From positions 1,922,001 to 1,986,000 of the forward strand of contig JALGAS010000005.1 of assembly GCA_023078685.1 (NCBI GenBank): DNA of 64,000 nt. Direction: 5' to 3'. The position numbers were made by a program, and so were the translations under genes. The DNA is from Neopestalotiopsis rosae (lineage: Eukaryota; Ascomycota; Sordariomycetes; Amphisphaeriales; Sporocadaceae). The notes beneath the pieces were generated by a model. It worked only from the letters and a program-made list of their open reading frames with translations. It searched no databases and was not told where the DNA came from. Below are positions 10,641-21,836 of this stretch, one piece after another (within the stretch, counting starts at the first letter, position 1; every line of letters starts with the position of its first letter).

Positions 10641-13600
10641 GATTCGACGTTGGGTCTCAAATTCGGCCTTGTAAGGCTTGCGTCGTTTTAGAGCTCGAAG
10701 GATTTAGATAAAGAGAAGGCTGCGCTTCCCTTGGTGTATCGTATGGTAATATATCGAGTCGCTGTTTTCCGCCCAGCAGATTGTATAATGCGAATCACAT
10801 TGGGCGATCACCACGCTAGTCGGTGAAATCTTGGGGCTCTCTGGTCGCTGGGATGGAATGCGACAAGCAAAAAGCAGAGATTCAATCACGAATTAATCCC
10901 ACATGGTCCGATTTCTCGAGGAAAAAGGAAAAGGGAACGCTCAAAGAGGAGGCGTCCGTCAGCCATTACTTTTTAAGAGACGAGCCAACCAACCGACCAA
11001 ATCGCCTTTCCCCCATCCCATGCTATCCCGGGGCGCGACGAGGGGGAAGGGCAGCAGCAGAAGAGTGAGTGCATGCATTCAATTCAATCAATCACACCAG
11101 AGTGGGCAGCGAGACTGCGTTGCAATTGGAGGGTCACCAGGCGTGAAGGCCAATCGGCAGGGTCGCACACACGCATGGGAAAAGCTGTAAGCGCCCGGGA
11201 GGGGGGAGGAGACTGGAGCCCCCAAATGTGAGTGGGCGCTTCCCGTCCCCCAGGACCCCGGATGCCTCATTGGCGGCAGCGGATTGGATTGGCGATCGCT
11301 GGGCAAGTGCCTGCGCAGCCAATCACACCAGCGATGCGCCCGTCGCCCTTGGACCAAATGCAATTCAAGATGGGCACAGAGCTGCAGAGACTTTTAAGAG
11401 CAGAAGAGCCCGGCGACGGGGGTCCTGATTGGACTGTTGCTATCGAAATCAAAAGAGAATTGCCCATCCCCAGTTCCCATCTGGTTTGGGGGCTGCCCAC
11501 TGCTTTGAACGGCCTCGGCGATACAATTCCCAACCGCCGGACAGGACAGGGCTAGCTAGGTAGGATATCCCCCATGATTTGCTTCACGCAGTTCAATTTA
11601 CTCTAGATTGGCGCACGCCAGAACGTTGTCGTACGACCTCAAACGATTGATGTGCAGCTCGTGCACATCAGCACTATATCGGTATGACCATTTGATCAAG
11701 CCATAAGATACAGGCCTGCGATCGGTCACGTACGGTCGCATATGCGGCCGTGCGGAGGGTCTCTTCAGTATGGCCCATGGCATTTTAGTGACGGCTTGGC
11801 GGGCCCCGAAATCTCGGGCCTGGCTTGTTATTTCTTGACGGGATCCCGGGAACCCACACAAGACTGCCTCAGATGGACATCTCGTCACGTAGGGTCCAGC
11901 GGCAAGTCAGACGTAGAAGAGGCCCGAGATGTCAGAGTCCAGCGCTGGTCAGGCATTTCCCAAATGGCGGGGAATCCTCGATGTGACTGCATGTCTTTAG
12001 GCATGACCATCGCAGTGTTATTGGGCTTTCATATTTTGCGATTGAGCTCTTCCTTGATACTGGCACAGCAGACTGGGAATATGAGCATGCAGTATTGGAG
12101 TATGCTTAATGCCATCTAGATCATGTCCCCCGTGTTTTGAGAGTACGGAATAAATGGCCTGGATTTCATCATGCCTTCCGACATGAAATGTTGAAAGAGG
12201 CCAAAAGCCTGAAAGGTTAAGCTCTGCTAGTGTGAAGTCGCCAATCGCAAGGGATCGTGCTCAAGGGGAACTTCATGAACTTCACGATTGGCCAGCTAAG
12301 GACGAAGATGAGAAGAAGGAAAGATCTGCTGCCTCTTGGACTATAAAACGCCCCCTTCGCCGGGACTTGAGGATCTACGATATATGTCATGGTCAACTCG
12401 CAGTCTCATTGGATGGTTGCATTCAGATCCGTACTACAGGTCGCTAGCCGACCCGAAGGGATTGAGCTGACCACCACTATGGATCTTAGCTTGTGCCTGG
12501 ACGGTGTCAATCTCACTTGGCGTGTAGTACAGGCCACTCTAAACATAGAAATTCAATGTGAACGAACCAAGACCTGTCTCCTTCTTGCCCTGGCAAATCT
12601 GCGCCGGGCTTACCTTCGAGTGCCAGCGATAGGAAGGTATTGGATCAGAGATGTGTGCAGAGATCATCATTTTTCTGTCGCATTCCTACCTCATTCACGC
12701 AACTCAATGATGTCTTGTGACTGACGTGGAGTCAAAAATGTCATCTACTTGATGTGTGAAGTTGAAACTAGACATTGGTACAAATCGCATGACTTCGGAG
12801 AAACGTGGCACGGAAAAGAGCACAGGAGGCTCACGGGCCGTTATGTGTAGATTACTAGATCGTCTTGTCATGCTCAAGATGACCAGTCAATTATGATATA
12901 CATACTTTGACAATATGCAGGCTTGTTCCGTCATCAAATCTCTGTGGCTCTGGGCACAGGGAGGAAAAAGCAAAGTTGCCTATTCATTCACACACAAGTT
13001 TCGGCTGTCACGGCCCTCTGCCGAATGTACTTTTTTCCCTGACTGAAACATATATCCAACCTCGGCAAGCACCTGGTATGGTATAGGAAAGGGAAACAAC
13101 TGATCGACAAGCAAGAGTCAGTCAACTGGATCAGGGCGAGGAGACTACGGCGATTCTTCCGACAAGGCTGTCGTAAAAGTGTCGAATCAGAAGGGCTGTT
13201 TTTGGAAGCGCCAAATCAATACGTCTCCTTCCGGACACGTAGTATTGGATCTAAGTCATATATATTGACTCTAGGCGTTTTGAGCGTCATGCCGTCTTTG
13301 CTTTGTAAAACAACGACGAGGCTGTCGGAATACCGAATTTTGACACTGCCGGGTCAGTAGGTCGGCATCGCGGTATTTGTGTTTAGTGATGGTCTTTTGG
13401 CCTTTTGACCTATTGGGGCCCCGTAATAATTGCTTTTTCAGCTGTTGGTCTGGCCGCCCAATGCCACGCCCGCCCAAGCTTGACGGTGTGAACCAGGCGC
13501 AAGTTTGGAGCGGTCTAGAACTAGGAGATCGCCGATCCGCATTGGGACTATTCAATGCCAAACCTGTCGATTGTCCATGCGTGTGGGAAAGATGCTGTAA

Positions 13601-16495
13601 GAGGGAAATCAAAAGTCTTGAATGAGATATCAGATGGCTCAACGAGACACTGGAATGGGAATAGTTATTCGACTCCTTTTGTCGAATCTCTATTATTTTC
13701 ATGGATGCGTGCCTAGCTACGATCACCGAGCGAAGAAAAAAAAAAAGGACCCAGAGGGATGCGACACACACACATGGACCTTTTTCCAAAATGCCATCTT
13801 TTGGCTCATGGGGATCCAGTTGATTTACCCTCCCTTTTTAGCGCGGCCCAGGATATATCGGTAGTGGGCCTTGACTCGGGAATGTGAGATCTGGCTGCTT
13901 TGAGACACACACAAGGCACAAAGTCAAAAGCCGCACTACAAATACTGAGTAAGGTACATTATTCAACAGAATTTCTTTCGGCATAGGGGCTTGCACTCTG
14001 TTCTTTCCTGGGCAAATTTGCAAGTCAAGAATGCCTTTTCGCGATTCCCATTCTTCGGAAAGTGTTTGTGTTGAACGGTTTTGCATGTTACATTGCAACT
14101 GATTTGGCCTACGCACATACCGAATGTTGAAACCCTCTGAAGAATTTGAGCCGCAGCATGCGCAACTGATTCTCCACAGACTTGCAGCGGCAGCAGCCAA
14201 AGATCCAGGAGAACAGATGGGTCCCTATCCCCTCTCTCTCCCCTGGCGGGGGGATGCGAGCGACCCGAGCGAGTCACGAGCCGAACAGTGCTAAAGTATT
14301 GCGTCAACGGCGGATGGTCTCTAATAGCCTAGCTTGCTGCTCAAGCCAGCATAGCCAGTGCCCTTAACTGAAGGCCGCGAAGTGGCTGGCCTGGGAAGTC
14401 ATGGTTATTTCTTGCGGGCGGGTGCCGATCTACTGCAGACTATAGCGCTAGGTAGTGTCAGCTTTTGTCCTCTTACAGACCCGAAGACTAGGGGGGAAGG
14501 GCCAATTCAATTCAATAGACGAGGTCAAGTCTCTGCCAATGCGCGCAGCCGAAAGTCATTTGTTGGAGAATATGATTGATTCGAGGTCGCAACACTAGGC
14601 TTGCTCCATGGATGGAGATGACGAAGAGTTGCTAAATAACGTAACCATAGCGTTTGCTCCTGGAGAAAACATTCGATGATCTGTGTAATATTAGTCAAGT
14701 AAGAAGCCGTTCCCCGTTGGATCTCCGAGCGGTACGTAGGTAGGTTAGGTATTAAAATGACAGACAGAGACCGCTAACACACTGTCCTGTTCGCTCGCGG
14801 CTGATATAGGTCAGGTATGGTAAGTAACGTAGTAGGTAGGTGGATGAGCCGGACATGTGCTCAAGACTTCTGATACAAAGCAATGGCGCCATCAGGGAAA
14901 ACTGTTCACAGTAATTGATCGACGTAGAGCTCGTACGCGTTTGGCATATTTCAGCCGCTAAATAGTACAAGAAATGGCTTGCTGCTTGCGAGGTCATCCG
15001 TCTTCGGGGCGTTGTGTTTATTGCAGGTACCTACTGTAGCGTCATGTATACCTACACTGCACATGCACCATAAAGGTATGAAGACATGCTACGTCACAGA
15101 AAGCAAGCCTCTTCATAGTACCCCTGTATACTTGCTTACGTATTTTGCAGTCTTTTGGAGAAACCTGTATTCTATGCGCTGCGCATCTGTCGCGTCTCGA
15201 TATATAAAGTCAAGTGATTAGGCGGAAGAATATATATTTCCTATACTAATGGTAGATGGGAAAATCCCATGATTCTCCCAGTGCTTCCAGTTCCATGGGT
15301 GGGTTCGAAAAGGAGCGGAACTGGGGGAAGCTCTTGTAAGCTGGTGGGGGTGCCCATGAAAGCCCATGTTCCAGACCAATGCCGATCTCATCGATTTGCT
15401 GCTATCCCACCCCCAAAAGGCACCAAGAGACACCAAAAGCTGGGTCTTCCCATGTCGGATATTGCATTTGGGATTCTGGGCTCTCTTAAACCTTTCCAGG
15501 GCCCGCCAATCCTCTGCGCGTTTCATCAACCCGCCTGGTCACCTACCCTGTCCATTGACCCGCACTTCGAGAATACGGTACCACATTGAACCATTAATTG
15601 CTGCTGATACTACTTACTACCCACGTCTACCATTCAAACGAATAACTCTCTAATGCTGCCGGTGCTGCTGTTGTGCTGTGCTTGCTAACTGTCCGCCCTT
15701 TCTTTCTTTTTGTGTGCTGGGTTTTATTCATCGGATACAAGAAAAAAAAAAAAGAGAGTTACAGAGAAGACGAATGAAGTGAGTCAGCAGAGTCAAGAGA
15801 AGGGAACAGGAAGCTATCGGTATAGTTTGGGTCGGTTGGTCTTTCCTATTATTTTTTTTATTACCGTTACGTCTGTCCTCTCTGGCCACTCTCGCCTACC
15901 TGCCTTACCTTTCTGTCTGTCTACTTTACCTACCGGCCCTTGGATCGCAAAAACTCCCCCGGCTTTGACGAGAACCCGATTGCCAGTTGCGTCGCACGAG
16001 ATCCGATCCGCTGTCATCGCCATTTGTGCCAACCTGGGGATCTGATTCGGGGATATTCCAACCGACATTTTTGTGCACGCCTTTTTTTTGCGACGACACA
16101 CGCATACGCATACACACACACACAATAAGCAGTCAAGGCAGTGCAGTCGGTCTTGCTCGTCACTGACTGGGCTACTTGTTGGATGCAGTGCGTTGTCGTC
16201 TATTTCCTTCTACTTACTACAAGGTCCCTCACGCCCCCGGCTCGGTAGTCGTTCAGTTAGGCCGCTGCCCACTTCAACCCGCCCAGCGCTTGCTTGCTTC
16301 ATCGACGATCGATGGCCAGTGTCCGACGAGACAACTTCTCTCGGTCACAATTCCTCCTCTCCGTCTAGGGTTGTTTTTGCTGGACCTGCAGCCCAATCCC
16401 AATAGAAGACCAACTACCACTCGGGCCCCTCCCTAGGCGTTGGCTTCCCAATCGAGGGCTGGCGTTGTTCCAATGCCAGAGTTTGCCAATTCTTC
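10641..16495. other. 5.9-kb intergenic region upstream of the histidine kinase
   Basis: No gene was recognised on either strand. Open frames are short, overlapping and without motifs. The part near 10641-10703 probably belongs to the 5' coding or leader region of the membrane-protein gene. The last 0.8 kb is pyrimidine-rich, has a (CA)n run at about 16108-16123 and likely forms the promoter and long leader of the kinase. Copies of a GGTAGGTA-like motif occur at about 11553, 14740 and 14833. Confidence 0.55.
16312..16368 (+). promoter_or_regulatory. Candidate upstream ORF (18 codons) in the kinase leader
   Basis: An ATG at 16312 opens an 18-codon frame ending with TAG at 16366-16368, about 130 bases before the kinase start. 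It matters only if transcription begins upstream of it, which the sequence does not show. If so, it would reduce ribosome flow to the main ORF. Confidence 0.35.
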
Positions 16496-16499
16496 ATGA
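16473..16499 (+). promoter_or_regulatory. Candidate upstream ORF overlapping the kinase start codon (ATGA)
   Basis: ATG at 16473 encodes the octapeptide MPEFANSS. Its TGA stop (16497-16499) overlaps the kinase ATG (16496-16498) as ATGA. This arrangement is associated with termination-reinitiation coupling, or with repression when the upstream start is favoured. The geometry is seen directly; a function is inference. Confidence 0.45.
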
Positions 16500-19400
16500 C
16501 TTTGAACAAGAGACTAGACGATTTCCCCTTCCATGCGGCTACAGTGGACATCGTGACCACGACGCCTCCCCACATCGCTTCCTCTAATCCTCGGTACACC
16601 TCAGGCTACTCTTACCATCTGTCCCAAAACGTCACTACCCATTCTCTCCCAACCACCATACCGGATCCGCCCTCGCCATCCACCCATGACCGACCTTTCT
16701 TCAACGCTGCTGCCGCCGCCACTGCTGCACTGCGTTCAGAGGTTGCGTTTGAAGAGTGGCCTGCGGAAGTCGGCCGGTATGGACTGAGTGCTTCTAGTAA
16801 TATCAACAATACTACAACTGCTTCTCAGACACGACAACATTTCTACGCCGATCAGTCCTTCCAGCGCCTGTCTGCCGGCCCTGGCTCCTCCTCTCCACCA
16901 GTGCCAGTGCCGCTGCAGAGAAACAATACGAGAACACATGGAAAACGGGTCCTGAGTGAAGTGGCACCAATTCAAGATCGTTCGGCCCGGCCACTCGCAA
17001 AGAAGCCTCGTACTGGCCTGCATCCACCATCCAAGATCGACCTCAGCGAATTTAAAACACCGCCTCTGCCCCATCAGCAGCCCATCGTCACGTCGCCACT
17101 ATTCTTCTCCCACAAAGCAAGACCTCCTTTGGTGCGGCTCCCTCGCTTCTCGAGTTCCGAAGCTGCGGGAACCATGTTGAGAAGCGTCAAAGATCCGTCG
17201 GCAGCAGACGTGACTACCCTCAAACTTGCAAGAGGGACAGTCAGCTCCGTCAGTCCAGCAAGATCTTCGAGCACACCAGGCAGTGGCAGTTGGACCTCCC
17301 TCGAAGCTTCAGGCTTCACGAGGAGCCCAGACATTCTTGGAGGCCCTCCAGGACTTCAATTTCTTCAAGGAATCGGAATACTTGAATTACTCGAGAGGGA
17401 CGACAGACCGACATTTGTTCTAGATGGCGCAAATGTAGCGAACTCCAGCCCTGGACCATTTGTCATCCTATACGCTAATCCTGCGCTTCAAGCTTCGGGC
17501 TGCATGCGACACGTACTCTATTCTGAGCTGCAGGACGAAGATGCAAAGCTTGATTTTGCTGCTTTCAAAGCCTGGGTCAAGAGCCCTGGCGATCCGCAAG
17601 GAGGCTTAGACTTGTTCTTGCCTTCCTTTCATTATGCCGGAAGCGACTGGACGTGCTCCGTCATCAGGAATCGATTCCGATTTGTTAGTGCCAACAGAAG
17701 CGCTGCTTCGATAGCCCGATCCTCGCCGGAGCCGCAGTTGGAAAGGGAGACAAGCGTAGATTCGCGTGTGCGCGTACAAACTCCCAGCGCGCAACCAAGG
17801 ACGCCAAGCGATATATTAATACCAGACGCACCCGACTATTTCGGCAATGCGACAGCAGCAACTACTGATACATCTGGGGCGACGTTGGCTAATGATGCAG
17901 TTGATCGGCTGTTCCTGGGCCGCTCCCGCGACTTTCTTCCAGATCATGCCGCGGTACCGTCCGAGCAGGCATCTTTCGACTGGACGCGCATCCCCTTGAC
18001 CCAGGATCTACCAGAACACATACGATTCGCTCGATCCAGAGATTGGGCGTCAACACCATTGGGTCCCATAGAGAACTGGTCAGCAGACCTGCGCGCTATG
18101 GCTAACATGGTCATGGGCAGCCCGCACCCGGCTGCAATGTACTGGGGTCCTGAGCATATCGCTATATACAATGAAGCTTACGTGCCTCTGGCTGGCCAAA
18201 AGCACCCCTCTTTGATGGGGCAAAGTTATATGGTAGCCTGGAAAGAAATTTGGCCCGAGATTGAGCCTATTTTTGAGAGTGCTACCACATCTGGACAGGC
18301 CACCATGAAGAATGATCACCGACTGATCGTAAACCGTCATGGCTTCGATGAGGAGACTTTCTTTTCGTGGTCCATTGTTCCTTTGGTCGGTGAAGATGGC
18401 TCCGTTGTGGGATTGTACAACCCTGCGTTTGAGAACACGCGACGAAAAGTTGCAGAGAGGCGCATGATCACGCTACGAGATGTTGGCGAGAAAACAGCAA
18501 CGGCCAAAGATGTGACGAGTTTCTGGATGCAAGTCCAGAAAGGTCTCGAAATTAACGAAGACGATATCCCTTTTGCTTTGGTCTACTCAGTCTCCGAAGA
18601 CTCTGAAAGCGATATGTCCTCGATGCACTCAGGCAGCTTGTCGAATCCGCCGCAGCTGGTACTGGAAGCATCCCTCGGTATACCAGAAGGGCACGCCCGA
18701 CTTGTCACCCCACTTGACTTGAGAACCAGCACAGATGGATTTGCTCCATACATGAGAGATTCGATGGCTAAAGCCGGCGTGCCAATTGTATTGTCCAAGG
18801 AGGACGGTACTCTTGAAGGAGGCCTTATGGACGGATTCACCTTCAGAGGCGCAGTCACATTCTGTCGATCCATTGTCATTTTCCCCATCCACCCGACTAC
18901 AGGTGGTGAAAGTGTCGTGGGCTTTCTGGTGATGGGTCTCAATCCCCAGAGACCGTTTGATGACGACTATCAGCTCTTTATACACCTCTTATCGAGACAG
19001 CTTGCGACCTCAATGGCATCAGTGGTTCTTTTCGAGGAGGAGATTAAACGAGGACAAAGAGCTGCTCGCCTAGCTGCACTGGACCGCCAAGAACTGACCC
19101 AGCAACTTCATCTGAGAACTCAGGAAGTAGAAGAAAGCGAACTGAAATTTACTCGAATGGCCGAATTCGCACCAGTTGCGATGTTTATAGCAGACAACGA
19201 CGGCCAAATCACCTTCTTCAACGAACAGTGGTACGCAATTGCGCAAAGACCGAGAGACGACTATTTCGTTGACTCATGGATGGACGAGGTCAATGACGAG
19301 GACCGTCCTGCGCTGGAGGAAGCATGGCAACGTCTAACGAGGGAGAAAGAGGCCATCACTGTGGAATTTCGCTTCAAACAAGCTCGCGAGGAGAGCGGCA

Positions 19401-21064
19401 ATGTTATTGACAACTGGGTTCTGCTGAGCGCATACCCCGAAAAGTTTTCCGACGGCAGCGTGAAAGAAATTTTTGGTTGTATGACGAATATTTCTCAGCA
19501 GAAGCTAGCGGAACAAATTCAAGACCAGCGCCGACAGGAGGCCGTTGAGCTCAAGCGACAACAGGAGAACTTTATCGACATTACCAGTCACGAGATGCGG
19601 AATCCACTGAGCGCCATTCTTCAGTGCGCAGATGAGATTTCGGCGCTTCTAGGCACATACCGATCCAAGACTGAGTTCAACCGAGAAGCTGACAATCTGA
19701 AGGCAGCGCTTGAGGCATGCCTCGAAGCTGCCAACACCATAACACTTTGCGCAAGTCACCAGAAGAGAATCGTTGATGATGTGCTCACCCTGTCGAAACT
19801 CGATTCGCAGTTGTTGCTCGTCACACCCGTCGATGTGCAGCCCGTGGCGGTTGTACAGCGAGTACTCAAGATGTTCGAAGGTGAACTGAATGCAAACGGC
19901 ATCGAGATGAAATTTCAAGTCAAGAACCGCTTCATTGATATGGGAGTGGATTGGGTCAAACTAGATCCATCCCGTCTTCTTCAAGTTCTGATTAATCTGA
20001 TGACAAATGCCATCAAGTTCACCAACTCGCGTGCAGAACGCAAGATTATTGTCACATTGGATGCCTCAAAACATATTGTGGAGCGAACGGATTCCCATAT
20101 TTCGTTCTTCCCAAGCGACCGACCCGAGACAGGCGAGATCACGGACAAACCGGACTGGGGTACGGGCGAAAAATTGAATCTGCACTTCTCCGTTCAGGAC
20201 ACAGGACGCGGCCTAGATGAGCACGAGAAGAAGCTCTTGTTCCAGCGATTCTCTCAGGCATCACCCCGCACTCATGTACAATATGGAGGTTCGGGCTTAG
20301 GCTTGTTCATTTCTCGTATCCTGACAGAGCTTCAAGGAGGTCAGATCGGAGTAGATTCTCAGAAGGGCATTGGCAGTACCTTCTCCTTCTATGTACAGAG
20401 TCGTAGGGCCAAGGGTCACATGGACGAGACCGTGTCGGTTGCTCCACCCCTGACTCGAGCGCCAGGATCCTCAACGACGATCGAAAGTCGCCAGCCTCAG
20501 CCGGCGCCTGGACTTTCGGCTGCAAAAGTTCCGGCGGTACCCGCGGCACCGACAAGTCCAGGAAAGCGTGTCTTTGACGTTTTGATCGTCGAGGACAATC
20601 TGGTAAACCAGAAAGTGCTGCAGAGACAGCTTAAAAATAGTGGTAACAACACTCAAGTCGCAAACCACGGAGGTGAAGCTATCGAGCTTTTGAAGAAGTC
20701 TCGATATTGGCGAGGTCAAGAGCAAACCGGCTCTGAAATATCCGTTATCTTAATGGACCTTGAAATGCCAGTCATGGATGGAATGACATGTACGCGCAAG
20801 ATACGAGAGCTGGAACAGCAAGGTGCCATCGTCAGTCACATACCCATCATTGCAGTGACAGCATATGCACGGCCAGAGCAAATTGAGGATGCCAAGGCCG
20901 CAGGAGTTGTAAGATGCCCCAACACAAATTTTCTGAGCCTGTCTGCTAACACAAATCAGGACGATGTGATTTCTAAACCCTTCCGCATTCCGGATCTTAT
21001 TCCACGAGTTCAGGAACTCGTGGACAGAATCTTTTCAAGCACTAATGGCATGACCACGACATGA
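16496..21064 (+). CDS. Hybrid sensor histidine kinase with PAS, GAF-like, kinase and receiver domains
   Basis: Join 16496-20908 and 20960-21064, 1505 residues. Order: a Ser/Pro/Thr-rich N-terminus (1-300), a PAS-like region near 320-430, a PAS-like module from about 505 (STPLGPIENW, MYWGPEHIAIYNEAY), a GAF-like region at about 650-870, a short coiled coil, and a PAS domain from about 888. HisKA follows with phospho-acceptor His1032 in SHEMRNPL. The ATPase domain has an N box (LINLMTNAIKFT), G1 (DTGRGL), F box (LFQRF) and G2 (GGSGLGLF). The receiver has VLIVEDN at 1362, phospho-acceptor Asp1421 in LMDLEMP, and the KPF lysine. Such proteins autophosphorylate and relay phosphate via Asp to an HPt protein, usually upstream of a MAPK route. 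The signal sensed and the fungal kinase group are not clear. A 51-nt intron (GTAAGA, GCTAAC branch, CAG) lies in the receiver and keeps frame if retained. Confidence 0.93.
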   Translation: MTLNKRLDDFPFHAATVDIVTTTPPHIASSNPRYTSGYSYHLSQNVTTHSLPTTIPDPPSPSTHDRPFFNAAAAATAALRSEVAFEEWPAEVGRYGLSASSNINNTTTASQTRQHFYADQSFQRLSAGPGSSSPPVPVPLQRNNTRTHGKRVLSEVAPIQDRSARPLAKKPRTGLHPPSKIDLSEFKTPPLPHQQPIVTSPLFFSHKARPPLVRLPRFSSSEAAGTMLRSVKDPSAADVTTLKLARGTVSSVSPARSSSTPGSGSWTSLEASGFTRSPDILGGPPGLQFLQGIGILELLERDDRPTFVLDGANVANSSPGPFVILYANPALQASGCMRHVLYSELQDEDAKLDFAAFKAWVKSPGDPQGGLDLFLPSFHYAGSDWTCSVIRNRFRFVSANRSAASIARSSPEPQLERETSVDSRVRVQTPSAQPRTPSDILIPDAPDYFGNATAATTDTSGATLANDAVDRLFLGRSRDFLPDHAAVPSEQASFDWTRIPLTQDLPEHIRFARSRDWASTPLGPIENWSADLRAMANMVMGSPHPAAMYWGPEHIAIYNEAYVPLAGQKHPSLMGQSYMVAWKEIWPEIEPIFESATTSGQATMKNDHRLIVNRHGFDEETFFSWSIVPLVGEDGSVVGLYNPAFENTRRKVAERRMITLRDVGEKTATAKDVTSFWMQVQKGLEINEDDIPFALVYSVSEDSESDMSSMHSGSLSNPPQLVLEASLGIPEGHARLVTPLDLRTSTDGFAPYMRDSMAKAGVPIVLSKEDGTLEGGLMDGFTFRGAVTFCRSIVIFPIHPTTGGESVVGFLVMGLNPQRPFDDDYQLFIHLLSRQLATSMASVVLFEEEIKRGQRAARLAALDRQELTQQLHLRTQEVEESELKFTRMAEFAPVAMFIADNDGQITFFNEQWYAIAQRPRDDYFVDSWMDEVNDEDRPALEEAWQRLTREKEAITVEFRFKQAREESGNVIDNWVLLSAYPEKFSDGSVKEIFGCMTNISQQKLAEQIQDQRRQEAVELKRQQENFIDITSHEMRNPLSAILQCADEISALLGTYRSKTEFNREADNLKAALEACLEAANTITLCASHQKRIVDDVLTLSKLDSQLLLVTPVDVQPVAVVQRVLKMFEGELNANGIEMKFQVKNRFIDMGVDWVKLDPSRLLQVLINLMTNAIKFTNSRAERKIIVTLDASKHIVERTDSHISFFPSDRPETGEITDKPDWGTGEKLNLHFSVQDTGRGLDEHEKKLLFQRFSQASPRTHVQYGGSGLGLFISRILTELQGGQIGVDSQKGIGSTFSFYVQSRRAKGHMDETVSVAPPLTRAPGSSTTIESRQPQPAPGLSAAKVPAVPAAPTSPGKRVFDVLIVEDNLVNQKVLQRQLKNSGNNTQVANHGGEAIELLKKSRYWRGQEQTGSEISVILMDLEMPVMDGMTCTRKIRELEQQGAIVSHIPIIAVTAYARPEQIEDAKAAGVVRCPNTNFLSLSANTNQDDVISKPFRIPDLIPRVQELVDRIFSSTNGMTTT

Positions 21065-21836
21065 AACCTATATTCTGCATCATCTCAGTTTCTTCCGCAT
21101 CCCGGAGATTGGGGGTACGGCTCTTATCTTGGCACCACAACTTTTTAATGAGGATGATTCATTTCTGCAAGGCGTTTCGGTTGACGAACAGGTTCGGTAT
21201 CGAAAAGACGGACACATGGAGCATTGTTGGGACAAGGCTTAGATCATGATGACTGCGTATCTGGGCATCTGGGAGAAAAGATGATGCCATCAAGATGAAG
21301 GATTTGGGACAGAGGGTGAGGCTCACCAATGAGCTTCTGGCGTTTGGGGTGACAGAGAATGGCGCGCATTTGGGCAAAGACACGTTTCACTGCATTTGGG
21401 CGTAACCACATTTAAAGAGATACCTTTTGGGTTGGCCCTGCTCCATGTCTCATAGATAGCTTGCTGCTACAGACACCGGCAAGAAATGAGCAATACTGGA
21501 CAATGATTATATAATCAATTAAATGGTCCCGGACAGATTTTGCAGTATAAACTAACATATAACCTGACGGATGAGTGATTGAAAGGAACAAACGACATGA
21601 AGTGGATCGTCTGCGCCCTTGTGTCGTCTTGGGTCCGAATCCCCGGATGTAGATTGAAGCGGGGGTACCGATATCTGCAACATGTTGATAAGTTACGTCA
21701 CTATAATACCTCGAGCATATCATTGACTGAAATGCATCCATCCAACTATTCGAACAAGACACATTAGATAATCCTTCCGATAAGCGATTGATTTCGAAGA
21801 GTTCAACTCAAAATAAAGATACATATAGACACAGCC
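21065..21836. other. Intergenic region between kinase and hydrolase genes
   Basis: This should contain the kinase 3' UTR and the promoter of the isochorismatase-family gene. No coding signal was seen. Confidence 0.6.

Noticed and set aside
13271..13789. 172-codon minus-strand ORF
   Set aside because: Low-complexity composition, and no domain or splice support; treated as chance in a 5.9-kb gap.
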